A stretch of DNA of 64,000 nucleotides from Streptomyces sp. CB02058 (GTDB taxonomy: Bacteria; Actinomycetota; Actinomycetes; Streptomycetales; Streptomycetaceae): NCBI RefSeq assembly GCF_001905505.1, contig NZ_LIPG01000002.1, forward strand, positions 1,240,001 to 1,304,000, written 5' to 3'. The notes beneath the pieces are model-generated. The model ran no database searches. It had not been told where the DNA came from and saw nothing but the letters and a program-made list of their open reading frames with translations. Positions within the stretch are counted from its first letter, which is position 1; every line of letters begins with the position of its first letter. Shown here piece after piece: positions 1 through 8,834 of the stretch. A program made the position numbers and the translations under genes.

Positions 1-87
1 CCGGAGTTCGATCCGGACGGGCTGCCGGAGTTCGACCCCGAGCAGCTGTCCGACGGGTCCCACGCCAGGCCCCTCACCCGTCACTGA
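1..87 (+). CDS. C-terminal end of an unidentified protein (5' end outside window)
   Basis: Reading from base 1, an open frame runs to a TGA at 85-87 and gives the last 28 residues of a protein that begins upstream. The tail is acidic and proline-rich and holds two near-identical octapeptides (PEFDPDGL, PEFDPEQL). No domain can be recognised from so little sequence. It stops about 120 bases before the next gene on the same strand. Confidence 0.5.
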   Translation, partial: PEFDPDGLPEFDPEQLSDGSHARPLTRH

Positions 88-210
88 CCCCCTTCGTAGC
101 CCGTCCCACCTGTGGAAACACGGCCGGGGCGGGCGCTGTCACACCCCCCGCCTAGACTCACCAGGGCGGGGGGAGACGTTGACGGGACCGAGGCGGAAGG
201 GGGCAGTGGC

Positions 211-3210
211 ATGGCGCGGCAGACGCGGGACGAGGCCGGCGAGCGGCTGCTCCGGTGCGCCGCGGTGTTCCTGCCGGGCGCACTGCCCCAGGACGGCCGG
301 ATCGCCTTCTGGGACCCGGACGGGAGCGCCGGCCTCGGCGGCTCCGACACGGCGTTGCCCGGTGGGGCGCCGCCGGCCGCGGTCGAATCCGCGGGGGAGT
401 CCGCGTACGCCCTGACCGGGCTCACGGTCGTCGGGCGCCAGGAGGCCGGCGCGGGCAGCACCGGCAGTACGGCCTCGGACGGCGTCCGCTCCCGCACGGT
501 GCCCGCCGTGGTGCTTCCCGTCGAGGACGCGGTCCCGCTGCTCGCCCGCGCCCGGCACCGCGCCGCGGCCCACCCCGCGACCCGCGCCTGGGGTGCGGCG
601 GCCGTGCACGCGCTGACCCTCGTCGCACGCGGAAGACTGCTGCCCGGGCTGACGGCCGACGACCACGACGCCTGGCGCGCGGGCCCGCGCGACGCGGAGG
701 ACATCGCGCATCTGAGAGCCGTCGCCGCCTCGATGCCGCCCGAGGGACACGCGGTCCCGCTCGACGGCACACCCCTGCGGGTTCCCGAACCCAGGGCGCT
801 GATCGGCGCCTTCCTCGACGCAGTCGCCGACGTCCTTCCCCGCACGCCCGCCGCCGCCCACGCGATGGGGACGCCGTTCGCCGCCCGCGAGGCACAGCAT
901 CTGCCGGAGGCCCGTGCCTGGGCCGTCGAGGTGGCCGCAGGACTCGACGCCGGGGTGCGTGTGTCGCTCCGGCTCGACCTGTCGGCGTACGACCTCTTCG
1001 ACAGCGGCGACGGCGACAGCACCGACACCGACGGCGACAGCACCGGAGACGGCGCGGAGGCCGCCGGGAGCGAGGACGTGCGGGCCGCTCCGTCCGCCGC
1101 GCGCCATGCCGCCGCCGCCATCACCCAGGTGCACAGCCTCGCCGACCCGACGTACGTCACCGACGCGGCCACCCTGTGGGCCGGCGGCGCGGGCGAGCCC
1201 TTCGGGCCCCGGGCCAGGATCGACGCCGTGCTCGCGCTGCGCCGCGCCGCCCGCGTCTGGCCGCCCCTGGAGCGCCTGCTGGAGCAGCCCGTCCCCGACG
1301 TCCTCGCCGTCACCGAGGACGAGCTCCACGAACTGATCGGCGAGGCGGGAGCGCGGCTCGCGGCGGCGGGGGTCGCCGTCCACTGGCCCCGGGAGCTCGC
1401 GCGCTCGCTCACGGCGGCGGCCGTCGTCCGGCCCGCGCCCGGTTCGGCCACCGACGGCACCTCGTTCTTCGACGCCGAGCAGCTCTTCGCGTTCAACTGG
1501 CAGCTCTCCCTCGGCGACGACCACCTCACCGAGGCGGAGATGGACACGCTCGCCGAGGCGCACCGCCCCGTGGTGCGTCTGCGTGACCAGTGGGTCGTCG
1601 TCGACCCGTCGCTCGTGCGCAAGGCGCGCAAGCGGGAGCTCGGCCTCCTGGACCCCGTGGACGCCCTCGCCGTCGCCCTGACCGGCGCCGCCGAGGTCGA
1701 CGGCGAGCAGGTCGAGGCCGTGCCCGCCGGAGCCCTCGCCGCGCTCCGCGCGCGCATCCTGGACGAGGACGCCACCCTCCCCGCGCCGCCCGGCCTCGAC
1801 GCCACCCTCCGCGACTACCAGCTCCGCGGCCTGGCCTGGCTGGACCGGATGACCTCCCTCGGCCTCGGCGGCTGTCTCGCCGACGACATGGGGCTGGGCA
1901 AGACGATCACGGTCATCGCGCTCCACCTGCACCGCGCCCACCCCGCCCCCACCCTCGTCGTCTGCCCCGCCTCCCTCCTCGGCAACTGGCACCGCGAGAT
2001 CAACCGCTTCGCACCGGGCGTCCCCGTGCGCCGCTTCCACGGCACCGACCGCAGCCTCACGGGCGCGGACGGCGGCTTCGTCCTCACGACGTACGGCACG
2101 ATGCGCTCCAGCGCGGAGCAGCTCGCCGCGCACACCTGGGGCCTGGTCGTCGCCGACGAGGCGCAGCACGTGAAGAATCCGCACTCCTCCACGGCCAGGG
2201 CCCTGCGCACCATCCCCGCCCCCGCGCGGGTCGCCCTGACCGGCACCCCCGTCGAGAACAACCTCTCCGAGCTCTGGGCGCTGCTCGACTGGACCACCCC
2301 CGGTCTGCTCGGCCCGCTCAAGGCGTTCCGCGCCCGGCACGCCCGGATCGTGGAGAACACCGGCACCGCCGCCGGCCTGGGCAACGAGGAGGCGGTCGAG
2401 CGGCTCTCCCGGCTGGTCCGCCCCTTCCTGCTGCGCCGCAAGAAGTCCGACCCCGGCATCGCGCCCGAGCTGCCGCCCAAGACCGAGACCGACCACCCCG
2501 TCTTCCTCACCCGCGAGCAGGCCACCCTCTACGAAGCCGCGGTCCGGGAGACCATGGCGTTCATCGAGCAGTCGGAGGGCATCGCGCGACGCGGGCTGAT
2601 CATGAAGCTGCTGGGCTCGCTCAAGCAGATCTGCAACCACCCCGCGCAGTATCTGAAGGAGGAGCCGACCCGGCTGACCGGACGCTCCGGCAAGCTCGCC
2701 CTGCTCGACGAGCTCCTCGACACGATCCTGTCCGAGGACGGCTCCGTCCTGATCTTCACCCAGTACGTCTCGATGGCCCGGCTCCTCTCCGCCCACCTCG
2801 CCTCCCGCGCCGTCCCCTCCCAACTGCTGCACGGCGGCACGCCGGTGCCCGAGCGTGAGCGGATGGTGGACCGCTTCCAGTCCGGCGAGGTCCCCGTCTT
2901 CCTGCTCTCCCTCAAGGCGGCGGGCACGGGACTGAACCTCACCCGGGCCGCCCATGTCATCCACTACGACCGGTGGTGGAACCCCGCGGTCGAGGAGCAG
3001 GCCACCGACCGGGCGTACCGCATCGGTCAGACCCAGCCGGTCCAGGTGCACCGGCTGATCGCCGAAGGCACGGTCGAAGACCGGATCAGCGAACTCCTGG
3101 CCTCCAAGCGGGTCCTCGCCGACGCGGTGCTCGGGTCCGGCGAGGCCGCCCTGACCGAGCTCAGCGACCGTGACCTGGCCGACCTCGTCTCGCTCCGGAG
3201 GACGTCATGA
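211..3210 (+). CDS. SNF2/Swi2-family DEAD/DEAH-box ATPase (helicase-like)
   Basis: A 999-residue SNF2-family ATPase, the group of double-stranded DNA translocases that remodel protein-DNA complexes. The N-terminal half is a poorly conserved bacterial SNF2-associated region with an Asp/Gly/Ser/Thr low-complexity stretch near residues 265-285. The ATPase core starts near 530: Walker A DMGLGKT at about 559-565, DEAQ Walker B at 649-652, and a helicase C-terminal lobe ending in the AYRIGQTQPV motif near 935. I chose the ATG at 211, behind a purine-rich GGCGGAAGGGGG stretch, over an in-frame GTG at 112 that has no ribosome site. The next gene, for a SWIM zinc-finger protein, overlaps its stop by 4 bases. 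SNF2 and SWIM proteins are a recurrent bacterial pair, probably acting together on DNA. The substrate is unknown. Confidence 0.93.
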   Translation: MARQTRDEAGERLLRCAAVFLPGALPQDGRIAFWDPDGSAGLGGSDTALPGGAPPAAVESAGESAYALTGLTVVGRQEAGAGSTGSTASDGVRSRTVPAVVLPVEDAVPLLARARHRAAAHPATRAWGAAAVHALTLVARGRLLPGLTADDHDAWRAGPRDAEDIAHLRAVAASMPPEGHAVPLDGTPLRVPEPRALIGAFLDAVADVLPRTPAAAHAMGTPFAAREAQHLPEARAWAVEVAAGLDAGVRVSLRLDLSAYDLFDSGDGDSTDTDGDSTGDGAEAAGSEDVRAAPSAARHAAAAITQVHSLADPTYVTDAATLWAGGAGEPFGPRARIDAVLALRRAARVWPPLERLLEQPVPDVLAVTEDELHELIGEAGARLAAAGVAVHWPRELARSLTAAAVVRPAPGSATDGTSFFDAEQLFAFNWQLSLGDDHLTEAEMDTLAEAHRPVVRLRDQWVVVDPSLVRKARKRELGLLDPVDALAVALTGAAEVDGEQVEAVPAGALAALRARILDEDATLPAPPGLDATLRDYQLRGLAWLDRMTSLGLGGCLADDMGLGKTITVIALHLHRAHPAPTLVVCPASLLGNWHREINRFAPGVPVRRFHGTDRSLTGADGGFVLTTYGTMRSSAEQLAAHTWGLVVADEAQHVKNPHSSTARALRTIPAPARVALTGTPVENNLSELWALLDWTTPGLLGPLKAFRARHARIVENTGTAAGLGNEEAVERLSRLVRPFLLRRKKSDPGIAPELPPKTETDHPVFLTREQATLYEAAVRETMAFIEQSEGIARRGLIMKLLGSLKQICNHPAQYLKEEPTRLTGRSGKLALLDELLDTILSEDGSVLIFTQYVSMARLLSAHLASRAVPSQLLHGGTPVPERERMVDRFQSGEVPVFLLSLKAAGTGLNLTRAAHVIHYDRWWNPAVEEQATDRAYRIGQTQPVQVHRLIAEGTVEDRISELLASKRVLADAVLGSGEAALTELSDRDLADLVSLRRTS

Positions 3211-4484
3211 GCCCCGGTGGGAGCCCCGCGGTCCGCCCCGGCCCCGACGATCTGCGGCGTACGTTCGAAGCGGTGCCCGCCCGGGCCACCGACGCCGACG
3301 GCCCCTTCGCCGACAGCTGGTGGGGCCGGGCCTGGGTGGACGCCCTGGAGTCCCTGTCGATGGACGAGGGACGCCTCGCCCGCGGCCGTTCGTACGCCGA
3401 CGGCGGCCATGTCGCCGCGATCACCGTCACCCCCGGCCGGGTCATCGCCTACGTCCACGGAAGCCGCCCCCGCCCCTACCGCGCGGAGCTGCGCCTGCGT
3501 TCGTTCTCGGCCGCCGACTGGGACACCTTCCTGGACGCCGTGGCCGCCAGGCCGGGGCACCTGTCCGCCCTGCTCGACAAGGAGATGCCGCACTCCCTGG
3601 TGGACACGGCGGGCGAGACCGGCATCCGGCTGCTGCCCGCCGCCGGTGACCTGGACCCGGACTGCTCCTGCCCCGACCGGGGCTGGCCCTGCAAGCACGT
3701 GGCCGCCCTCTGCTACCAGACGGCCCGGCTCCTGGACAGCGACCCGTTCGTCCTGCTGCTGATGCGCGGCCGGGGCGAGCGCGAACTCCTCGACGAGCTC
3801 GGCCGCCGCAACGCGGAGCACTCCGCACGCGAGCGCCCGGAGACCCCCGCCATGCCGTCGGTCCCGGCCGCCGAGGCCCTCGCCGACCGCTTCCTGCCAC
3901 CGCTGCCCCCGCCACTGCCGGTGCCGCCCCATCCCGGCGAGCCCCCGTCCTACCCCGAACTGCCCGGCGCCCGTGACCCGCTGGGCCTCGACCACCTCGC
4001 CACGGACGCGGCGGCCCGGGCCCACACGATGCTCACCACCGGAGAGGACCCGCTCGCAGGGCTCAGCACCTGGCAGGACGCCGTCCGGATCGCCGCGTCC
4101 CGCCCCACCGCAGGCCTCACCGCCACGACCAGGGCCCTCTACCGCGAACTGGCCTTCGCCACCGGCCGCACCACCACCGACCTGGCCCGCGCCGTCGCGG
4201 CCTGGAGACAGGGCGGCGCGGAGGGCCTCGACGTCCTGGAGAACCCGTGGGACCCGCCGGCCGGTCCCTTCGACCGGGCCCGCCCCGCACTCGCCGCCGC
4301 CGACTTCCCGCGCTTCCAGCCCTGGCGCAACCACCTCACCAACGCCAGGGGCACCCTGCAGCTCCGCTTCGGCCACGACAGCCGGTGGTACGGCTACGAG
4401 TCCGATCCGGGCGAGGACGACTGGTGGCCCAGAGCCGCACCGGACCCGGACCCGGTCGCCGCGCTCGCCGGCCTGCGGAGCTGA
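3207..4484 (+). CDS. SWIM zinc-finger protein
   Basis: A 425-residue protein with a SWIM zinc finger, CSCPDRGWPCKH, at residues 153-164, whose Zn ligands would be C153, C155, C162 and H164. SWIM fingers bind DNA or protein partners. The region before the finger is the usual conserved bacterial lead-in. After it comes a proline-rich linker around residues 220-250 and a helical C-terminus without a recognised fold. The start codon overlaps the stop of the SNF2 ATPase gene (ATGA), so the two are translationally coupled and likely work as one unit. The biochemical role is not established. Confidence 0.88.
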   Translation: MSPGGSPAVRPGPDDLRRTFEAVPARATDADGPFADSWWGRAWVDALESLSMDEGRLARGRSYADGGHVAAITVTPGRVIAYVHGSRPRPYRAELRLRSFSAADWDTFLDAVAARPGHLSALLDKEMPHSLVDTAGETGIRLLPAAGDLDPDCSCPDRGWPCKHVAALCYQTARLLDSDPFVLLLMRGRGERELLDELGRRNAEHSARERPETPAMPSVPAAEALADRFLPPLPPPLPVPPHPGEPPSYPELPGARDPLGLDHLATDAAARAHTMLTTGEDPLAGLSTWQDAVRIAASRPTAGLTATTRALYRELAFATGRTTTDLARAVAAWRQGGAEGLDVLENPWDPPAGPFDRARPALAAADFPRFQPWRNHLTNARGTLQLRFGHDSRWYGYESDPGEDDWWPRAAPDPDPVAALAGLRS

Positions 4485-4543
4485 CGCTGCTCGGTCCGCG
4501 GAGGCCCGACACCGGCGGCGGTCCCGCGGCAGGGGAGCCGCGC

Positions 4544-4566
4544 GGCGGCGCCGGTGAGGCGCCGCC
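4544..4566. terminator. Intrinsic hairpin between convergent genes
   Basis: A perfect 9-bp stem (arms 4544-4552 and 4558-4566) with a GGTGA loop lies between the SWIM gene and the oppositely oriented DUF3574 gene. It could serve both. There is no U-tract, which is usual in Streptomyces. Confidence 0.6.
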
Positions 4567-4621
4567 AGGTCCGCTCCGTCCGTCGGTGCCCCGATGACGC
4601 CGCGGCGGTCCGTCCAGCGGC

Positions 4622-5122
4622 TCAGAAGTCGGCGAGGGTGCGCTCGTCCAGCCGGGCCACCGAGTCCTGGGCGTAGGCCTTCTCGTACGCGGTGCGGATC
4701 CGTTCGACCTGCGGGTCCCGCAGACGGGCCTCCGACGCCGGGTACAGCAGGATGAGTTCGTACGAACGCTCCCGCTCGATCACCCCGTTGGAGTCGCGCC
4801 ACTGCCCCCGGCCCTCCTGGACCGTCAGACCGCTGGGGAAGCTCGGGGTGACCTCGCGGTCGATGAACGACCGGAACTGCGCGCCCGTCACAGCGGTCCC
4901 GCCGTCGGGCCGTTCGGTGCCGAAGAAGAGACGGGTCTCGACGTAGGCGGTGCCGCGCGCGGCGGGGGCCGCGGCGCTCCGGGGCGCGGTGTCGCCCAGG
5001 GTGGCGTACGCGAGGGGCGTACCGGCGCCGAGTACGGCGCAGGCGGCGACGGCGGCCATGACCGCGGTGCGCCGCCCGGAACGCTCGGGACGTGGATCGG
5101 TCTCTGTGCGCGGACGCGGCAC
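4622..5122 (-). CDS. DUF3574 domain protein, secreted or membrane-anchored
   Basis: A 166-residue protein. An N-terminal hydrophobic segment (VMAAVAACAVLGAGTPLAYA, about residues 20-39) follows an Arg-rich start and looks like a signal peptide or anchor. The rest matches the DUF3574 pattern: YVETRLFFGTERPDGG, then FIDREVTPSFPSGLTV and ERSYELILLYP. Members are small proteins of unknown function. The GTG at 5122 is preferred because GGAG lies 6 bases upstream. An ATG at 5209 in the same frame would add 29 residues but hides the signal peptide. The gene stands alone and runs toward the SWIM gene. Confidence 0.8.
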   Translation of the reverse strand: MPRPRTETDPRPERSGRRTAVMAAVAACAVLGAGTPLAYATLGDTAPRSAAAPAARGTAYVETRLFFGTERPDGGTAVTGAQFRSFIDREVTPSFPSGLTVQEGRGQWRDSNGVIERERSYELILLYPASEARLRDPQVERIRTAYEKAYAQDSVARLDERTLADF

Positions 5123-5236
5123 TGCGGTCTCCCGGGTACGGGTCGGACGAGGTCGGCGCCCACCGTGGCACGCGAGCCCCGCGCCCGCGTGCCGGGACAT
5201 CCGGATCACGCCCGGACCACCCGTAAGGGGGAGCGG

Positions 5237-5854
5237 CTACGCCTGCGCAGGGGCGGGCAGGGACACCCCGCGGCCCGCGAAGAACCGCTCGAAAACGGGC
5301 ATGGGGAGAGCGGCCGTACGCGTGTGGGCCGTCGTCCCGGACGGGTTGTGGAAGTGCACGCCGTCCGCCGTACGCGAGGTCACCAGCACCAGATGGCCAC
5401 CGCGCCCCGGAGCCGGCCGGTCCGGGTGCCGGATTCCGTAGTGCACGGAGGCCATCACCGTCCTGCCCCCGTCCAGCAGATCCAGGATCCTGTCGGGGGT
5501 GAGCTCCCGGTGGACGACCGCGTCGAGGCCGTGGACCTCGGCGGCGTACCGGGCGAAGGGGGCGTAGACCAGGCCCTTGATGTCCCCGTCGGCGTCCTCG
5601 GTGTACGCGTCGTACGCCAACGCCCCGTCCCGCAGCGCGAACAGGGTCGGCGCACCGGCCCCGAGCGCCATGCGCAGGCAGGTCATCCCGCACAGATGGC
5701 CCGCCCAGCGCGCGTACTCCGCCGGTGACGCCGCACCCGAGTCCGCCCAGCCGGGGTCCTCGGCCGGATCGAGACCGCCCTCCACGATCGCCCCCACCAG
5801 ATCCGGCGAGGCGAACTGCGTGTGCGCGGGGAAACGGCAGGACGGGCAGGTCAC
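5237..5854 (-). CDS. C39-like cysteine peptidase family protein
   Basis: A 205-residue papain-fold protein of the C39-like family. Likely catalytic residues are C55 in HLCGMTCLRM, H154 in GRGGHLVLVT and N170 in HFHNPSG, in the right order and spacing. There is no signal peptide, but a CPSC pair sits at residues 3-6. The GTG start overlaps the stop of the aminotransferase gene (GTGA), so the two are translated together and probably share substrates or a small pathway. C39 enzymes often trim leader peptides, but no precursor peptide, ABC exporter or modifying enzyme is adjacent, so the substrate cannot be named. Confidence 0.82.
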   Translation of the reverse strand: MTCPSCRFPAHTQFASPDLVGAIVEGGLDPAEDPGWADSGAASPAEYARWAGHLCGMTCLRMALGAGAPTLFALRDGALAYDAYTEDADGDIKGLVYAPFARYAAEVHGLDAVVHRELTPDRILDLLDGGRTVMASVHYGIRHPDRPAPGRGGHLVLVTSRTADGVHFHNPSGTTAHTRTAALPMPVFERFFAGRGVSLPAPAQA

Positions 5855-7062
5855 TGGCGGTATCCGTTCAGGAAGCGGCCGATGCGGCTGATCGCGGCGT
5901 CCAGGTCGTCGGCGTGCGGGAGGGTGAGGATGCGGAAGTGGTCCGGGCGCGGCCAGTTGAAGCCGGTGCCCTGCACCACCTGGATCTTCTCCCGCAGCAG
6001 CAGGTCCAGGACGAAGCGCTCGTCGTCGACGATGGCATGGACCTTCGGATCGATGCGCGGGAAGGCGTACAGCGCGCCCTTCGGCTTCACGCACGACACC
6101 CCGGGGATCTCGTTCAGCCGCTCCCACGCACGGTTGCGCTGCTCGTGGAGCCTGCCGCCCGGGGCGGTGAGCTGGTGGATCGACTGCCGGCCGCCGAGCG
6201 CCGCCTGGATCGCGTACTGCGCCGGGGCGTTGGGGCACAGCCGCATGGAGGCGAGCATGGTGAGACCCTCCAGGTAGCTGCGGGCGTGCTGCCGCGGACC
6301 GGACACCACCATCCAGCCGGAGCGGAAACCGGCGACCCGGTAGGTCTTGGAGAGCCCGCTGAAGGTCAGGCAGAGCAGATCCGGCGCCAGGACGCCCACG
6401 CTGTGGTGCTCCGCGTCGTCGTACAGGATCTGGTCGTAGATCTCGTCGGCGAACACCATCAGGCCGTGCCTGCGCGCCAGGTCGAGCATGCCGTCCAGGA
6501 CCTCGCGGGAGTAGACGGCGCCCGTCGGGTTGTTCGGGTTGATGATCACCATGGCGCGGGTGCGGTCGGTGATCTTCGAGGCCATGTCGGCGAGGTCGGG
6601 GTTCCAGTCCGCCCCCTCGTCGCACACGTAGTGCACGGCCTTCCCGCCCGCGAGCGTGGTCACGGCGGTCCACAGCGGATAGTCGGGGCTCGGGATCAGG
6701 ATCTCGTCGCCGTCCTCCAGAAGCCCCTGCACGGCCATGGAGATCAGCTCGGACACCCCGTTGCCGAGGAAGATGTCGTCCACGCCGACATCGGTCATCC
6801 CCATCGCCTGATAGCGCTGCGCCACGGCACGGCGGGCGGACAGGATGCCGCGCGAATCGGTGTAGCCATGGGCCTGGGGGAGCATCCGGATCATGTCCTG
6901 GACGATCTCCTCCGGCGCCTCGAAGCCGAAGAGCGCCGGATTGCCCGTGTTGAGGCGGAGCACGCTGTGGCCCGCCTCCTCCAGGGCGTTCGCCTGCTCG
7001 ATGACCGGGCCCCGGATCTCGTAACAGACCTCGTTGAGCTTGCTGGACTGCCGGAACTCCAT
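5851..7062 (-). CDS. alaA: Alanine aminotransferase (AlaA type, PLP-dependent class I)
   Basis: A 403-residue fold-type I aminotransferase that moves the amino group between glutamate and pyruvate. It matches the E. coli AlaA sequence as I recall it through almost its whole length: the start SSKLNEVCYEIRGPV, NPNNPTG at 175-181, D206 in ADEIYD, the Schiff-base K239 in SGLSKTYRVAGF, and R247. The start at 7062 has GGGGAGG seven bases upstream. The downstream gene, a C39-like peptidase, overlaps it by four bases. Upstream it faces an HxlR regulator, and the space between holds two identical-format palindromes, so local HxlR control is likely. Confidence 0.93.
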   Translation of the reverse strand: MEFRQSSKLNEVCYEIRGPVIEQANALEEAGHSVLRLNTGNPALFGFEAPEEIVQDMIRMLPQAHGYTDSRGILSARRAVAQRYQAMGMTDVGVDDIFLGNGVSELISMAVQGLLEDGDEILIPSPDYPLWTAVTTLAGGKAVHYVCDEGADWNPDLADMASKITDRTRAMVIINPNNPTGAVYSREVLDGMLDLARRHGLMVFADEIYDQILYDDAEHHSVGVLAPDLLCLTFSGLSKTYRVAGFRSGWMVVSGPRQHARSYLEGLTMLASMRLCPNAPAQYAIQAALGGRQSIHQLTAPGGRLHEQRNRAWERLNEIPGVSCVKPKGALYAFPRIDPKVHAIVDDERFVLDLLLREKIQVVQGTGFNWPRPDHFRILTLPHADDLDAAISRIGRFLNGYRQ

Positions 7063-7093
7063 GCGGTGCCTCCCCGACCCCGAATTGCGATAC

Positions 7094-7127
7094 TTGGTTT
7101 TACCAAGCTCGGGCTTGGAAAGTCCAA
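7094..7127. promoter_or_regulatory. Two TTGG-N5-CCAA palindromes, candidate HxlR operators
   Basis: Two copies of TTGG-N5-CCAA lie at 7094-7106 and 7115-7127. Their centres are 21 bp apart, two helical turns, so dimers would bind on the same DNA face. They fill the short region between the divergent aminotransferase and HxlR genes. HxlR-family dimers bind palindromes of this size in the promoters they share with neighbours. The operator role is inferred from position and symmetry. Confidence 0.65.
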
Positions 7128-7149
7128 CAACATGTCTAGACTGCGTCGC

Positions 7150-7830
7150 ATGCCACGTCAGCAGCAGCCCGCACGCCCAGCCCGCCGCCGGAGCTACGAC
7201 CAGTTCTGCGCCACCGCCCGTGCCCTCGACTCCGTCGGCGACCGGTGGACGCTGCTGATCGTCCGTGAACTGCTGGCAGGCCCCCGCCGCTACACGGACC
7301 TGCTCGCCGATCTGCCCGGTGTCAGCACCGATGTGCTGGCCTCCCGGCTGAAGGACATGGAGCAGGGCGGCCTGGCCGTGCGGCGCCGGCTCCCGCCTCC
7401 CGCCGCCGCCTCGGTCTACGAACTGACCGAGCACGGAAGGGGGTTGCTCCCGGTCCTCACCGCGCTCGCGGGCTGGGGCGCGCCCGCACTCGACGAGCGC
7501 CGCCCCACGGACGCGGTCAGGGCCCACTGGTTCGCGCTGCCGCTGCTGCGCGCCCTGGACGGCCTCACCCACGCGGGGGTGGTCGAAGTCCGGCTGGCCG
7601 AGGGCGAGTTCCATATGCGTACGGGGGCGGAGGCTGCCGGGGGAGAGGCGTACGGATACGGTCCGGCGGATCGCCCCGACGCGTGCCTCGTGCTCGGTAC
7701 GGACGTCGCCCTCGCGCTCGGGCGCGGTGAATGCACTCTGGCCGAGGCGGTCGGGGACGGCCGGGCGGAGGTGCTCGGCGAGGGGCCGCTCGCCGAGGAA
7801 CTCCGTGGCGGCCAACAGTCGCATCAGTGA
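7150..7830 (+). CDS. HxlR-family winged-helix regulator with an extra C-terminal domain
   Basis: A 226-residue regulator. Residues about 15-105 form the HxlR winged helix (YDQFCATARALDSVGDRWT, then LIVRELLAGPRRYTDL and GVSTDVLASRLKDME). HxlR proteins are usually 100-130 residues. Here roughly 115 more follow, resembling the SCP2-like C-terminal domain seen on some actinobacterial members and possibly a small-molecule sensor. ATG 7150 is the chosen start. ATG 7132, in frame and six codons earlier, is equally possible, and neither has a clear ribosome site, so a leaderless transcript is likely. The gene is divergent from the AlaA gene and likely binds the two palindromes between them. Confidence 0.88.
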   Translation: MPRQQQPARPARRRSYDQFCATARALDSVGDRWTLLIVRELLAGPRRYTDLLADLPGVSTDVLASRLKDMEQGGLAVRRRLPPPAAASVYELTEHGRGLLPVLTALAGWGAPALDERRPTDAVRAHWFALPLLRALDGLTHAGVVEVRLAEGEFHMRTGAEAAGGEAYGYGPADRPDACLVLGTDVALALGRGECTLAEAVGDGRAEVLGEGPLAEELRGGQQSHQ

Positions 7831-7897
7831 CTCCGGGCGGTCAACTCGCCGGTAGCGTAGGGACTTTCATCGGTCCCCGGTGCTGAGGGAGTCCTTC

Positions 7898-8446
7898 ATG
7901 AGGTTCGGCGGCATGGTCGGTGTCAAGGGCGGCGGGAGCGCGGAGGGCGTCAGGCGCTCCGCGGACGGGCGCGTGGCGAGGAAGCGGGGGGCGCTGCGCA
8001 ACGCCGCGCTGGTGGGGGTCTGCGTCGCGGCGCTCGGCCTGGTGCCCGCGGCGGCGGTCGCCACACCGGGCAGCGGGGTGAGCGGCACCGTCGTCGCCGA
8101 GGGCACCTCCGGGTCCAAGCTCAAGATCAAGCCCCCGAACGGCCCTACGGATGTCACCTTCCGGGAGATAACCGTGCAGCCCGGCGGCTCCACCGGCTGG
8201 CACACCCACCGCGGGCAGCTGATCGTCGTCGTCAAGGCGGGGACGCTCACCCGGACCCTGGACGACTGCTCGGTCGAGGTGACGCCCGCGGGAACGTCCT
8301 TCATCGAACCGGCCGGGGCCTCCCACCAGCACATCGGCCGCAACCTCGGGACGGAACCCGTGGTGCTGTGGGTGACCTATCTACTCCCGGAGGGCAGCGA
8401 ACTCTCCTACGACGCCGACGCGGTGGACTGCCCGGCGGAGAAGTAG
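7898..8446 (+). CDS. Secreted cupin-domain protein
   Basis: A 182-residue protein with a long positively charged N-region, a hydrophobic core (AALVGVCVAALGLVPAAAVA, about 37-55) and a signal-peptidase-like AVA end, so it is probably exported. The remainder is a single cupin barrel. Metal-ligand candidates are H102 and H104 in GWHTHRGQ and H143 and H145 in ASHQHIG. Two cysteines (C124, C178) could form a disulfide outside the cell. The ATG at 7898 has GAGGGAG upstream. No substrate can be named. It stands alone between the HxlR gene and a convergent SnoaL-like gene. Confidence 0.85.
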   Translation: MRFGGMVGVKGGGSAEGVRRSADGRVARKRGALRNAALVGVCVAALGLVPAAAVATPGSGVSGTVVAEGTSGSKLKIKPPNGPTDVTFREITVQPGGSTGWHTHRGQLIVVVKAGTLTRTLDDCSVEVTPAGTSFIEPAGASHQHIGRNLGTEPVVLWVTYLLPEGSELSYDADAVDCPAEK

Positions 8447-8459
8447 AGCGGCACCCGGG

Positions 8460-8825
8460 TCAGTTGGCGGGCGTCTCGCCGTACGCACCGAAGCCCGCCA
8501 CGACCAGGCCGTCGCGGAAGGTCAGCACCTCACTCACCCTGCCGCCGATCTGGTTGAGATAGTCGATCACCAGCGCGTCGACGCTCGCCCGGACGTCCAT
8601 CACCTCGAACCTCAGGTCCGGGATCCGCTCCAGGCCGGCCGTCCAGTACGCGCGCAGGGCCTCCTTGCCGTGCACGGTCCCGGCGCTGTCGCCCGTCAGC
8701 CGGGCGATCATGGGCGAACTGAAGGTGACGTCCTCGTGGTAGTGCGCCAGGACGCGGTCCAGGTCGTGGGAGTTCCAGTCGTCCTGCCACTGGGCGGCGA
8801 ACCGGCGGGCGAAGTCGAGATCCAT
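8460..8825 (-). CDS. SnoaL-like / nuclear transport factor 2-like protein
   Basis: A 121-residue cone-shaped alpha+beta-barrel protein of the SnoaL-like group. It opens with a helix ending in WNSHDLDRVLAHYHEDVTF and continues with GKEALRAYWTAGLERIPDL and the final strands EVLTFRDGLVVAGF. Members range from polyketide cyclases and isomerases to binding proteins, so no reaction can be assigned. Its start lies only 9 bases from the start of the divergent uridine-kinase-like gene, meaning each promoter must sit inside the other gene or the transcripts are leaderless. It converges on the cupin gene. Confidence 0.82.
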   Translation of the reverse strand: MDLDFARRFAAQWQDDWNSHDLDRVLAHYHEDVTFSSPMIARLTGDSAGTVHGKEALRAYWTAGLERIPDLRFEVMDVRASVDALVIDYLNQIGGRVSEVLTFRDGLVVAGFGAYGETPAN

Positions 8826-8834
8826 ACGATCATC

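Noticed and set aside
5237..7062. A ribosomal-peptide natural-product cluster, because of the C39-like peptidase
   Set aside because: No precursor peptide, modifying enzyme or dedicated exporter is found next to it.
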